In this document: positions 26,649-35,020 of the stretch, piece by piece
Position numbering within the stretch: position 1 is the stretch's first letter
Layout: the number at the start of each line of letters is the position of its first letter
Assembly: GCA_024305105.1 (NCBI GenBank)
Contig: JAMWZA010000027.1
Coordinates: 1-46,401, forward strand
Direction of reading: 5' to 3'
DNA: 46,401 nucleotides
Source of the DNA: Marinoscillum sp.
GTDB taxonomy: Bacteria > Bacteroidota > Bacteroidia > Cytophagales > Cyclobacteriaceae
Translations under genes and position numbers: made by a program
The notes under the pieces: generated by a model
Told to the model about the DNA's origin: nothing
What the model saw: the letters and a program-made list of their open reading frames with translations, nothing else
Database searches by the model: none

Positions 26649-28590
26649 GTTTTCTACTGTAAGTGCTGTGGTTTTGCTGGATTTTCAATAGGTAAGTGCC
26701 AGCGTCGAGTGACCTTACATCCACTTCTGACTCATCGAATGCCATAACCAGTTGACCCGTTAAACTGAAAATGCTTCCTTTAACTGGTGAGCTCTCTGTT
26801 GTTACAATAGTGATTCTATCGGTTGCTGGATTTGGGTGAATACGAATAGGTATATTCTTCACTACTTCTAGGACTTCTTCCTCACCCTCGGTCCAGAATT
26901 GATCGTTGTAAACAAAATCAAGTGCGCCTGATAAATAGACCAGCGGTGCATTCCAGTTGATAGTGATCTCGTTGGTGGAGTAGCTACACCAGTCATCCAC
27001 ATAGCACTGTGCCGGATTGCTGGTTGGGTATACAGAATTTCCACAGTCGTCCGTATTATGTGGATTCGGACCACCTGCCAAAAAACCTGGAATGGGTTCT
27101 GAAATATCGTCGGCTTCCGATTGTCGGTGATGAATATTTAATGGCGTTTTATCGCCGAACCCAGTAACAAAGCTATAACCTGTAGCATTTCGTCCAAGTA
27201 GGTAGTCTAATGCGCTTAAAGCAGCATTAAAATAATCCATGTCACCCGTAAGATGATATGCCTGCATGAGCATCATGCCTTGATTGCCAGGAGCTGAATT
27301 GCTGCCCCAGTAAAAACTGTTATTGGCTATGGCGTATGGCGAATTGTCACGCTGGTCAACGAGCGCGTTTGTAATCCCAAACAATTTGTTTTTTACCAGT
27401 GTCGTATCCACTTGATCCGCAACAGATTTACGGTGTTTGATCAAGGAAAGTATGCCTAGTGTCTCCACATTGGGCCAGGCTGGCCAGCCAAAGTTTCTGG
27501 AGAAATTCAATTCATTGAAGTACGAAGATTCTCCTGTGGTAATGGCCAATTCACTAGCCGCCCAAAAGAACTCATCTGTAAAGTCACCATCGCCATAGCC
27601 ACCAGTGCTTACGCCCGGGTATCCATTTTCAGAGCTCGGATTGTTATAGGCAATGGTGGGATTTGCCTTGGACCAGATCCATGCTTCTTTCGCTTGTTGT
27701 AACCATTTAGCTGATTCTTCTGGAAGATAATCGGCATAAACTCGAGAGGCCATGGCCATTACAGCAGCAAAGTCAAGTGTAGCGGCTGTTCCCTTGGCTA
27801 CCACATAGCGAGCAGCTGTGGCTTGGTTGGGCATCACAGCTCCCTGAAAATTGGCATGGGTGGTTTTGTTGTAAACGCCACCATCTTCATCTTGCATGGT
27901 CGCCATCCACTCAATGTTCCAAAGGGCTTCATCCAAAATGTCAGGAACAGAATTATCACTTTCCGGTATGGATAAGTCCAGGTCATCATAGTACTCAGGA
28001 TAGTTTTCATAAGCAGCCAACAATGTGAAAACGCTGATTCCTGAGTTGACAATGTATTTATTATAATCTCCTGCATCATACCAGCCTTTAGGTGTGGAAA
28101 TGATGGTGCCGGCAGGTCTGCTTTCGGTAGCGGCGGATGGCAGCACAATGACTGACTGATCAGGGTGACCCGCCTCTCGCTTATATTCGCCAGCATATGC
28201 TTCTTCTAGTGCTGTGGAAGCACGATTGTAATAATAAGCCTTAATAGCACCTATGCTTACAGCATTGACTGCTTCGTCTGATATGCGAAATGAATGGGAC
28301 AAATCGCCATTAGGTAGTTTGAGCTGGAAGGTTCCACGAATATCCAATGCCGAGAAGTCTGCTAACTTCACATCCTCTTTGGACTGAGTCCAATAATTTT
28401 CAGTGGATAGGTCACCTTCGAATACGACACTGCTGCCGCGGACAATTTGAAATGTAGAGGCATCGGAATCTATCACAGCGGCAATTTTTTCGGCATTGGG
28501 GAAAAACCCGAGTTGGTTTAATCGGATGTTTTCTTGTGCTAGGGCTGCAACCACAGCAAACAGTGCTAGAATATTTAGGAACGTTTTCAT
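26635..28590 (-). CDS. GH9 endoglucanase with T9SS C-terminal sorting domain
   Basis: 651 residues from the ATG at 28590; an upstream frame to 28647 lacks signal-peptide character and is rejected. Signal peptide MKTFLNILALFAVVAALAQ, then a CelD-type Ig-like N-terminal domain (RLNQLGFFPNAEKIAAV), then a GH9 catalytic domain. Catalytic features: DAGD with Asp172 and Asp175 (GWYDAGDYNKY), the HHR motif at about 487-489 and the proton-donor Glu541 in TNEITINWNAPL. The last ~75 residues are a type IX sorting domain (HPNPATDRITI, LDAGTYLLKI, RKLIVH). It would be secreted or surface-anchored and cleave beta-1,4-glucans by inversion. Confidence 0.93.
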   Translation of the reverse strand: MKTFLNILALFAVVAALAQENIRLNQLGFFPNAEKIAAVIDSDASTFQIVRGSSVVFEGDLSTENYWTQSKEDVKLADFSALDIRGTFQLKLPNGDLSHSFRISDEAVNAVSIGAIKAYYYNRASTALEEAYAGEYKREAGHPDQSVIVLPSAATESRPAGTIISTPKGWYDAGDYNKYIVNSGISVFTLLAAYENYPEYYDDLDLSIPESDNSVPDILDEALWNIEWMATMQDEDGGVYNKTTHANFQGAVMPNQATAARYVVAKGTAATLDFAAVMAMASRVYADYLPEESAKWLQQAKEAWIWSKANPTIAYNNPSSENGYPGVSTGGYGDGDFTDEFFWAASELAITTGESSYFNELNFSRNFGWPAWPNVETLGILSLIKHRKSVADQVDTTLVKNKLFGITNALVDQRDNSPYAIANNSFYWGSNSAPGNQGMMLMQAYHLTGDMDYFNAALSALDYLLGRNATGYSFVTGFGDKTPLNIHHRQSEADDISEPIPGFLAGGPNPHNTDDCGNSVYPTSNPAQCYVDDWCSYSTNEITINWNAPLVYLSGALDFVYNDQFWTEGEEEVLEVVKNIPIRIHPNPATDRITIVTTESSPVKGSIFSLTGQLVMAFDESEVDVRSLDAGTYLLKIQQNHSTYSRKLIVH

Positions 28591-28709
28591 CAATTCAGGA
28601 ATATGGGTTTGGTTAAATCTATAACCAATCCACAGACTATTTAGCATAGTGGTTCCTCACTGCAACAAATGATACCCAAAGTGGTGACATGACGACTGTT
28701 TGGGTCGTC

Positions 28710-29810
28710 TTACAGTTTTCGAATTCGCTTAATCACATGATTCTCTTCGTTAAAGAATTTTAGAAGAAACGTACCTTTACTGTTTGCCAGGGCACTGTTG
28801 ATAAGTTGCTCTGCTTCTGTCCCGATACGGTTTCGTTCATGTATGACAACTTGCCCATTCATGTTGTAAACGGTAAACCCAGAATATCCTGCTCCATCAA
28901 TATGAATAGGTCCTGGAGTTGGGTTTGGGTATATGGTTATGTGAAGGTTTAGATGATTTGAGTGCTCTTTCACAAGAACCAGCGGGCCAAAAGATTCTGA
29001 TGCTCCATCATAGTCTACTTGTGTGATTTTGTAGTAACTGTCCTGATTAAACTGCGGATCTTTAAATGAGTAATAAGAGGAGCTCTCTGTTGTGCCATTG
29101 CCATTAATTTTCCCTATTTCTTCGAACTTACTATCAGCGGAGGTCATTTTTTCAATAATAAAATAGTCGTTATCAAGCTCCTTAGCTGTGGTCCAGTCAA
29201 GAACAGCCTGGCCCTGATCTTCTTTTACCCGAAAATTCAACAAGACTACCGGAAGTGCACCACAGTTTCCGCAGCAGCCTTCCGTAGCACAATCAGTATC
29301 GCCGGAGGATACATTCACGGTGCCACCATTATTGTTGAAAGTCCCAGATTGTAATGACCCATTATCGCCCACATTGACTGTTCCCGTACCTCTATTCTCA
29401 AAATCTCCTCCAACAACCATGGTCCCATCTACACCAGAAGTACCGGAGGAAATGTATCCACCATTGGTGTAATCATCACCTACTTCCAGATAACCTCCAT
29501 CAGCTACATATACATTAGCACCGGAGATCGTCTCCATATCGTCAGTAACTATGAGGCTTCCGTAAATTATCACCTCATCCCAGACTTGAAAGTCTCCAGT
29601 GATGGTGAGGGTGGCTCCACTTTCGATTGTGAGTGTTTGTGTGCCGAATGCAAAGCCTTGTGTTACAGGATTTCCAGAAGCTCCACATGGACTCATGGCG
29701 GCTGTTACAGTCGCTGTGGCGTTGAAGTTTGTTGGGCATGTCTGACCATTTGCTATATGAATGAACATCAGTAGCGTGCAGAATGCAAAAAATGAGCGCA
29801 ATGCTTGCAT
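28710..29810 (-). CDS. Secreted T9SS cargo protein with beta-solenoid-like repeats
   Basis: 366 residues with a signal peptide (FFAFCTLLMFIHIANGQ). Residues about 50-175 are short Gly/Val/Thr-rich repeats (TLTIESGATLTITGDF, GTMVVGGDFENRGTGTVNVGDNG, NNNGGTVNVSSGD) typical of a right-handed beta-solenoid. A cysteine-rich spacer CATEGCCGNCG follows, then LPVVLLNFRVKE, the usual start of a linker beta domain in T9SS proteins, and a C-terminal sorting domain (YPNPTPGPI, FTVYNMNGQVV). Function unknown; a surface adhesin or matrix protein is likely. Its terminus ends in IKRIRKL. Confidence 0.78.
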   Translation of the reverse strand: MQALRSFFAFCTLLMFIHIANGQTCPTNFNATATVTAAMSPCGASGNPVTQGFAFGTQTLTIESGATLTITGDFQVWDEVIIYGSLIVTDDMETISGANVYVADGGYLEVGDDYTNGGYISSGTSGVDGTMVVGGDFENRGTGTVNVGDNGSLQSGTFNNNGGTVNVSSGDTDCATEGCCGNCGALPVVLLNFRVKEDQGQAVLDWTTAKELDNDYFIIEKMTSADSKFEEIGKINGNGTTESSSYYSFKDPQFNQDSYYKITQVDYDGASESFGPLVLVKEHSNHLNLHITIYPNPTPGPIHIDGAGYSGFTVYNMNGQVVIHERNRIGTEAEQLINSALANSKGTFLLKFFNEENHVIKRIRKL

Positions 29811-29980
29811 AAAAATAATCGGTATAGTTGATAATCCGTCTTAGTGGAGGGGCGGTTAAAAATAGCGGAAACCGTTAAATTTAAAAAGGTAAATGAGATG
29901 AATAAGAAGGATAATTCTTGCCGTATGATAAATTAAATCCTAATACCTAGGCGTTGTGCTTAGTTGTATTAGTGATACAC

Positions 29981-31006
29981 TTAAAACAATCGTCCCATTT
30001 GTTCTGGAGGGATCTTGCCAAGGTGTTGGTAAGCGCGCTCGGTAGCTTGTCGTCCGCGTGTGGTTCGCTTGATATAGCCTTCCATAATCAGGAATGGTTC
30101 ATAGACTTCCTCGATCGTTTCGGATTCTTCTCCACAGGCTGTGGCTATAGTGGATAAACCAACAGGCCCTCCTTTAAATTTATCAATGATGGTAGCAAGG
30201 ATTCGATTATCCATTTCATCCAGACCATGATCATCCACATCTAGCGCCTTTAGGGCCATTTGTGCTATGTCAAGCGTAATGGAGCCATCTCCTTTGATCT
30301 GTGCAAAGTCACGCGTTCTTCTCAGAAGGTTGTTGCTAATACGCGGGGTTCCTCTACTGCGGCGTGCTATTTCGTATGCTGCTTCTTCATCGATTGGCGT
30401 ACCTAATATATCAGCTGAACGTCCTACAATGGAAGTCAGGAGTTTTGCATCGTAATACTCCAATCGAGAGTTGATCCCAAATCGAGCCCGAAGCGGAGAA
30501 GTGAGTAACCCAGATCGTGTGGTGGCACCAATCAGAGTGAATGGCTCCAGTCCGATTTGTACCGATCGTGCATTGGGTCCACTATCCAGCATGATGTCTA
30601 TGCGGTAATCCTCCATGGCTGAGTAGAGGTACTCTTCTACAACAGGATTTAACCGGTGAATCTCATCAATGAACAGCACATCATGCGCTTCCAGATTAGT
30701 GAGTAATCCGGCAAGTTCACTGGCTTTATCCAAAACTGGACCTGAAGTGACTTTGATTCCTGTGCCAAGCTCATTGGCGATAATGTGAGAGAGCGTGGTT
30801 TTTCCGAGACCCGGAGGTCCGTGAAGTAATACATGATCGAGTGGCTCAGCTCTTAGCTTGGCAGCCTCCACAAAGATTTTAAGGTTTTCAACAACCTTGT
30901 CCTGACCAGCAAAATCACCAAAAGAGAGTGGTCGGAGTGCTTTTTCAAACTCCTGTTCTGATGAGTCCATCTCATCTCCATCGCCTCTTAAGTAGTCTTC
31001 TCTCAT
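29981..31006 (-). CDS. ruvB: Holliday junction branch migration ATPase RuvB
   Basis: 341 residues from the ATG at 31006 (TTG at 31030 rejected). AAA+ hexameric motor that drives branch migration with RuvA. Walker [13 protein letters not shown], Walker [12 protein letters not shown], sensor 1 [10 protein letters not shown], the RuvB signature [13 protein letters not shown], sensor 2 [16 protein letters not shown], and a C-terminal winged helix ending [11 protein letters not shown]. It is divergent from the ApbE gene with 85 bases between the starts. ruvA is not in the window. Confidence 0.97.
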   Translation of the reverse strand: MREDYLRGDGDEMDSSEQEFEKALRPLSFGDFAGQDKVVENLKIFVEAAKLRAEPLDHVLLHGPPGLGKTTLSHIIANELGTGIKVTSGPVLDKASELAGLLTNLEAHDVLFIDEIHRLNPVVEEYLYSAMEDYRIDIMLDSGPNARSVQIGLEPFTLIGATTRSGLLTSPLRARFGINSRLEYYDAKLLTSIVGRSADILGTPIDEEAAYEIARRSRGTPRISNNLLRRTRDFAQIKGDGSITLDIAQMALKALDVDDHGLDEMDNRILATIIDKFKGGPVGLSTIATACGEESETIEEVYEPFLIMEGYIKRTTRGRQATERAYQHLGKIPPEQMGRLF

Positions 31007-31067
31007 GGATTGTTTGTAATCTGCTGGCAAAGATAATAGGAATGAGCCTTACTAATTACCTATGTTT

Positions 31068-31075
31068 TACTTTTG
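31068..31075 (+). promoter_or_regulatory. Bacteroidota-type -7 box upstream of apbE
   Basis: TACTTTTG matches the TAnnTTTG -7 consensus, 17 bases before the ApbE ATG at 31092. No TTTG is seen at the -33 position, so the promoter may be weak or activator dependent. Confidence 0.4.
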
Positions 31076-31091
31076 CATAAAATAGGCAATT

Positions 31092-32123
31092 ATGAGCAGG
31101 AAATTAATATTTCGAGGGATTGTATTGATTGTGGTTTTGGGTGCAGCTTATAGATTATTTACAAGTCAGCCTGAGTTTGGATTGATGCATGTTACGGGTC
31201 AGACCATGGGTACGATCCAGTACAACGTCAAGTATTTGGGAGATGATGTGCCTAGCTATAAGCGTGAGATTGATTCCATTTTAGTGGCTTTTAACCAATC
31301 ATTATCCACCTATATTCCAGCGTCTGAAATATCCAGACTTAATACATCAGGTTCGTTAGATAACCCATCGAAAATGTTTAATGATGTGCTTACACGTAGT
31401 AGGACTATATATGAGACCACTGATGGAGCTTTTGACCCGACAGTCGGTCCACTGGTTTCCGCCTGGGGATTTGGTGCTGATAAGCAGCCAACAATTCCGG
31501 ATAGCGTAAAGGTTGATTCATTGAAGCAGCTGGTGGGCTTTCATAAGCTGAATATTGGAACTACCGTAATCATGGATAAGTCCATGTATCTCGATTTTAG
31601 TGCGATCGCCAAGGGCTATGCCGTGGATTTGGTGGCAGAGTTTCTGGAGGGTAATGAGTTTCAAAACTACATGGTAGAAATAGGCGGTGAGGTGCGAACC
31701 AAGGGAGTAAACGAACAAAATGAAACTTGGAAAATCGGAATAGAAGACCCAATGGTTGGAATGGATGAGCAACGTTTAATGGCCATTGTTCAGCTAAAGG
31801 ATTTGTCCATGGCTACATCTGGTAATTACCGTAGCTATTATCAGCTTGAGGGTCGTACCATTGCGCACACCATAGATCCCAGAACGGGCTACAATACCAC
31901 CCACAACCTGTTAAGTGCCTCTGTTTTTGCTGAAGATTGCATGACAGCTGATGCGTATGCTACAGCATTTATGGTCTTAGGTTTAGAGGGCTCTAAGGAG
32001 ATTTTATCCAACTCTAATCTGGAAGCTTATTTTATTTATCAGGATTCTGAGGGAGAATTGAAGAGTTTTGTGTCAGAAGGTATCGCTGGCTCTTTAGAAT
32101 TAAATAAATTGGCGATTGATTGA
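31092..32123 (+). CDS. apbE: FAD:protein FMN transferase, ApbE family
   Basis: 343 residues. Transfers FMN from FAD to a Thr on flavoproteins such as NqrB/NqrC or RnfG, on the periplasmic side. An N-terminal signal anchor (LIFRGIVLIVVLGAAYRLF) is followed by ApbE motifs: TGQTMGTIQYNV, LSTYIPASEISRLN, FDPTVGPLVSAWGFG, DFSAIAKGYAVD, YMVEIGGEVRTKG, MATSGNYR, HTIDPRTGYN and the metal-binding region AEDCMTADAYATAFMVLG. No Nqr or Rnf genes are next to it, so the target is elsewhere. The downstream ZIP gene is 66 bases away on the same strand. Confidence 0.95.
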   Translation: MSRKLIFRGIVLIVVLGAAYRLFTSQPEFGLMHVTGQTMGTIQYNVKYLGDDVPSYKREIDSILVAFNQSLSTYIPASEISRLNTSGSLDNPSKMFNDVLTRSRTIYETTDGAFDPTVGPLVSAWGFGADKQPTIPDSVKVDSLKQLVGFHKLNIGTTVIMDKSMYLDFSAIAKGYAVDLVAEFLEGNEFQNYMVEIGGEVRTKGVNEQNETWKIGIEDPMVGMDEQRLMAIVQLKDLSMATSGNYRSYYQLEGRTIAHTIDPRTGYNTTHNLLSASVFAEDCMTADAYATAFMVLGLEGSKEILSNSNLEAYFIYQDSEGELKSFVSEGIAGSLELNKLAID

Positions 32124-32189
32124 ATCTTTTGAGAATGGAATACCTTCTCATTCCTAAGTCATACACCTAACCGATTTTTTGCGTCTGGC

Positions 32190-32912
32190 ATGTTTGTAAT
32201 CATACTGGTATTATTTTTTTCAGCCATTTTAGGAGGACTCGCCGAACGTGTAGTGCCTCAAGGGTCCGCTGGAGTGAAACATTCACTCATCTTTGCCGGC
32301 TCTTTCTTGTTTTCCATTACGATCATTCACATTCTTCCAGAGGTGTTTAGCCTGGCGGAGGATCCAATGAGGTTGGGGTTATTTATTCTTTTTGGATTCT
32401 TTTTTCAGCAGCTCCTAGAGTACTTTACTTCGGGAGTAGAGCATGGCCATGCACACATTCATGACCACATGACCGGAGCATCTCGAGTAGGTCTGGTAGT
32501 TGCGCTGATGATTCATTCCTTTCTGGAAGGTGCGCTGTTGACTCACGACTCTCCATTCCATGAGCAGCATGAGTCGTATTCGCTTTTGGTAGGGATTGTA
32601 CTTCACAAACTCCCGGCTGCTTTTGCACTTGTTGCTACTTTAAAGTCTGATAAGCAGATGACACCACAGGTCTGGATCATCTTAGTGCTATTTGCAGTAG
32701 CGTCTCCTTTGGGCTTAATGCTAAGTGAGCATATCCTAACCTTATCTTCAGATAGCTTATTGGCATTATTTGCATTTGTTTCTGGTGGATTTCTACACAT
32801 TTCAACCACTATATTTGTGGAGTCCAGCCCCAATCACCACTTTGGAATTAAGAAATTTGTGGTAAGTCTAACAGGGGCTATAGTGGCGATTCTTACAGAA
32901 TTTGTTTTATAG
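32190..32912 (+). CDS. ZIP-family metal transporter
   Basis: 240 residues with seven or eight helices. The metal-binding motifs of ZIP proteins are present: HSFLEG in helix 4 (MIHSFLEGALL) and HKLPAAFAL in helix 5. A His-rich loop, VEHGHAHIHDHMTG, lies in the variable region that binds zinc. It probably moves zinc, iron or manganese into the cytoplasm. It follows apbE on the same strand. Confidence 0.88.
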   Translation: MFVIILVLFFSAILGGLAERVVPQGSAGVKHSLIFAGSFLFSITIIHILPEVFSLAEDPMRLGLFILFGFFFQQLLEYFTSGVEHGHAHIHDHMTGASRVGLVVALMIHSFLEGALLTHDSPFHEQHESYSLLVGIVLHKLPAAFALVATLKSDKQMTPQVWIILVLFAVASPLGLMLSEHILTLSSDSLLALFAFVSGGFLHISTTIFVESSPNHHFGIKKFVVSLTGAIVAILTEFVL

Positions 32913-33044
32913 TATTTAAGCAGGTAGAGTCCAAATAAAATTTCAAATGTGTTAAAATAGTTGTTCTTTTGAGCTGCATTATTGAATGAACTCAAAAGAT
33001 CATATATCTTGGCGGTGATATTTATAAATCATCAACGGATACCT

Positions 33045-33302
33045 ATGAGCGACTCCAGCATGAAGGCCTATTGGCTGAAAAATCTGAAATACCTTTTGAT
33101 TCTTCTTAGTATATGGTTCCTTGTTTCCTATGTGGCAGGGATCTTTTTGGTTGATCAACTAAATGCCGTCCGTTTGGGAGGATTTAAGCTAGGATTCTGG
33201 TTTGCACAGCAGGGCGCGATTTACGTCTTTGTCATTCTAATTTTTGTGTACGTCCGCTTGATGAACAAGTTGGATAAGGAGTTTGACGTAGACGAGAAAT
33301 AA
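33045..33302 (+). CDS. DUF4212 small subunit of a sodium:solute symporter
   Basis: 85 residues starting at the ATG at 33045; an upstream frame to 32982 does not look coding. Two hydrophobic helices (YLLILLSIWFLVSYVAGIFL and FWFAQQGAIYVFVILIFVY) with the family's typical RLGGFKLGFWFAQQG motif. DUF4212 proteins sit directly in front of VC_2705-type acetate symporters and are their small subunit. One base separates its stop from the symporter ATG. Confidence 0.88.
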   Translation: MSDSSMKAYWLKNLKYLLILLSIWFLVSYVAGIFLVDQLNAVRLGGFKLGFWFAQQGAIYVFVILIFVYVRLMNKLDKEFDVDEK

Positions 33303-33303
33303 G

Positions 33304-34989
33304 ATGGATGTACAGAGTTGGACCTTTTTAATAGTAGGAGTTACGTTTGTTATATACATCGGCATAGCCATTTGGTCTAGAGCATCTTCTACTAAAGATT
33401 TTTATGTGGCCGGAGGAGGAGTTTCCCCTTTGGCAAACGGCATGGCTACCGCAGCAGACTGGATGTCTGCAGCTTCGTTTATTTCTATGGCCGGTCTCAT
33501 ATCATTTATGGGATATGATGGCGCTGTTTACCTTATGGGGTGGACTGGCGGGTATGTTTTGCTGGCGTTGTTGCTGGCGCCTTATCTGAGAAAGTTTGGC
33601 AAGTTTACAGTTCCGGATTTCATCGGAGACCGATACTATTCCAATGTGGCCAGAACAGTAGCGGTGATTTGTGCCATTGTGGTTTCCTTTACTTACGTAG
33701 CAGGACAAATGCGCGGAGTAGGTGTCGTATTTAGTCGGTTTTTAGAAGTGCCGATCAATACAGGCGTGTACATTGGTATGGGTCTGGTCTTCTTCTATGC
33801 CGTGCTGGGTGGGATGAAGGGCATTACCTATACACAGGTGGCTCAGTATTGCGTGCTGATTTTTGCTTTTATGGTTCCTGCCATCTTTATCTCTATCCAG
33901 ATGACTGGAAATGTGATCCCGCAATTGGGATTTGGAGGACAACTATCCGACGGAACTTATTTACTTGATAAGTTGGATGGTCTGCATCGCGAATTGGGCT
34001 TTGCTGAATATACATCAGGAACCAAGTCAACGATAGATGTTTTTGCGATTACTCTTGCATTGATGGTTGGTACGGCGGGTTTGCCGCATGTAATCGTGCG
34101 GTTTTTCACTGTGCCGAAAGTAAAAGATGCCCGAATATCCGCAGGTTGGGCTTTGATCTTCATAGCCATTCTTTATACCACTGCACCGGCTATTTCCGCC
34201 TTTGCACGTACCAATTTAATAGAGACGGTTTCAAATGCCGAGTATAAGTCCATGCCCGAATGGTTCAGCAATTGGGAAACAACAGGGTTAATTCAGTTTG
34301 AAGATAAAAATGGTGATGGTAAAATTCAATATGTAGCAGGAGAGTCCAATGAGCTTGAAATTGATCGGGACATCATAGTACTGGCTAATCCAGAGATTGC
34401 GAACCTTCCAAACTGGGTCATTGCATTGGTAGCAGCTGGTGGACTGGCAGCAGCTTTGTCTACAGCCGCAGGTTTGTTGCTGGTTATTTCTGCTAGTATT
34501 TCACACGATTTGATTAAAAAACAGATAAAACCAAACCTTTCGGACCGTGAAGAACTTATATGGGCAAGGGTAGGTGCCTTGCTTGCCGTGATTGTGGCCG
34601 GTTATTTTGGGATCAATCCTCCGGGATTTGTTGCGGCGGTAGTGGCTCTGGCTTTTGGATTGGCAGCTGCGTCCTTTTTTCCAGCGATCATTCTGGGAAT
34701 ATTTGATAAGCGAATGAATAAAGAAGGAGCTGTGGCAGGAATGGTCATTGGCATGCTGCTAATGCTCTTCTACATGATTAAGTTTAAGCTTGGAGGTTTT
34801 GGAGGAGGCGATTCAGCTGACTGGTGGTTTGGCATCTCTCCAGAAGGCTTTGGTACGGTGGCTATGACTGCCAATTTTGTGGTGTCGATCGTTATCTCCA
34901 GACTTTACCCAAAGCCACCAAAAGATGTAGAAGAAATGGTAGAATCCATCCGATACCCAAGAGGTGCTGGAGCAGCATCTGATCATTGA
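33304..34989 (+). CDS. Sodium:solute symporter, VC_2705/ActP-like (probable acetate uptake)
   Basis: 561 residues, about 13 helices, sodium-coupled solute symporter family. FYVAGGGVSPLANGMATAADWMSAASF, GYVLLALLLAPYLRKFGKFTVPDFIGDRY and the HVIVRFFTVPKVKDAR segment are signatures of the cation/acetate symporter branch. A loop at about residues 330-355 contains DKNGDGKI, an EF-hand-like calcium loop (Asp334, Asn336, Asp338, Lys340). The pairing with DUF4212 upstream and Acs 31 bases downstream supports acetate as substrate. It ends with a hydrophilic tail. Confidence 0.9.
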   Translation: MDVQSWTFLIVGVTFVIYIGIAIWSRASSTKDFYVAGGGVSPLANGMATAADWMSAASFISMAGLISFMGYDGAVYLMGWTGGYVLLALLLAPYLRKFGKFTVPDFIGDRYYSNVARTVAVICAIVVSFTYVAGQMRGVGVVFSRFLEVPINTGVYIGMGLVFFYAVLGGMKGITYTQVAQYCVLIFAFMVPAIFISIQMTGNVIPQLGFGGQLSDGTYLLDKLDGLHRELGFAEYTSGTKSTIDVFAITLALMVGTAGLPHVIVRFFTVPKVKDARISAGWALIFIAILYTTAPAISAFARTNLIETVSNAEYKSMPEWFSNWETTGLIQFEDKNGDGKIQYVAGESNELEIDRDIIVLANPEIANLPNWVIALVAAGGLAAALSTAAGLLLVISASISHDLIKKQIKPNLSDREELIWARVGALLAVIVAGYFGINPPGFVAAVVALAFGLAAASFFPAIILGIFDKRMNKEGAVAGMVIGMLLMLFYMIKFKLGGFGGGDSADWWFGISPEGFGTVAMTANFVVSIVISRLYPKPPKDVEEMVESIRYPRGAGAASDH

Positions 34990-35020
34990 TAGTTAAAACA
35001 TATAATAGATATAACCCGAT

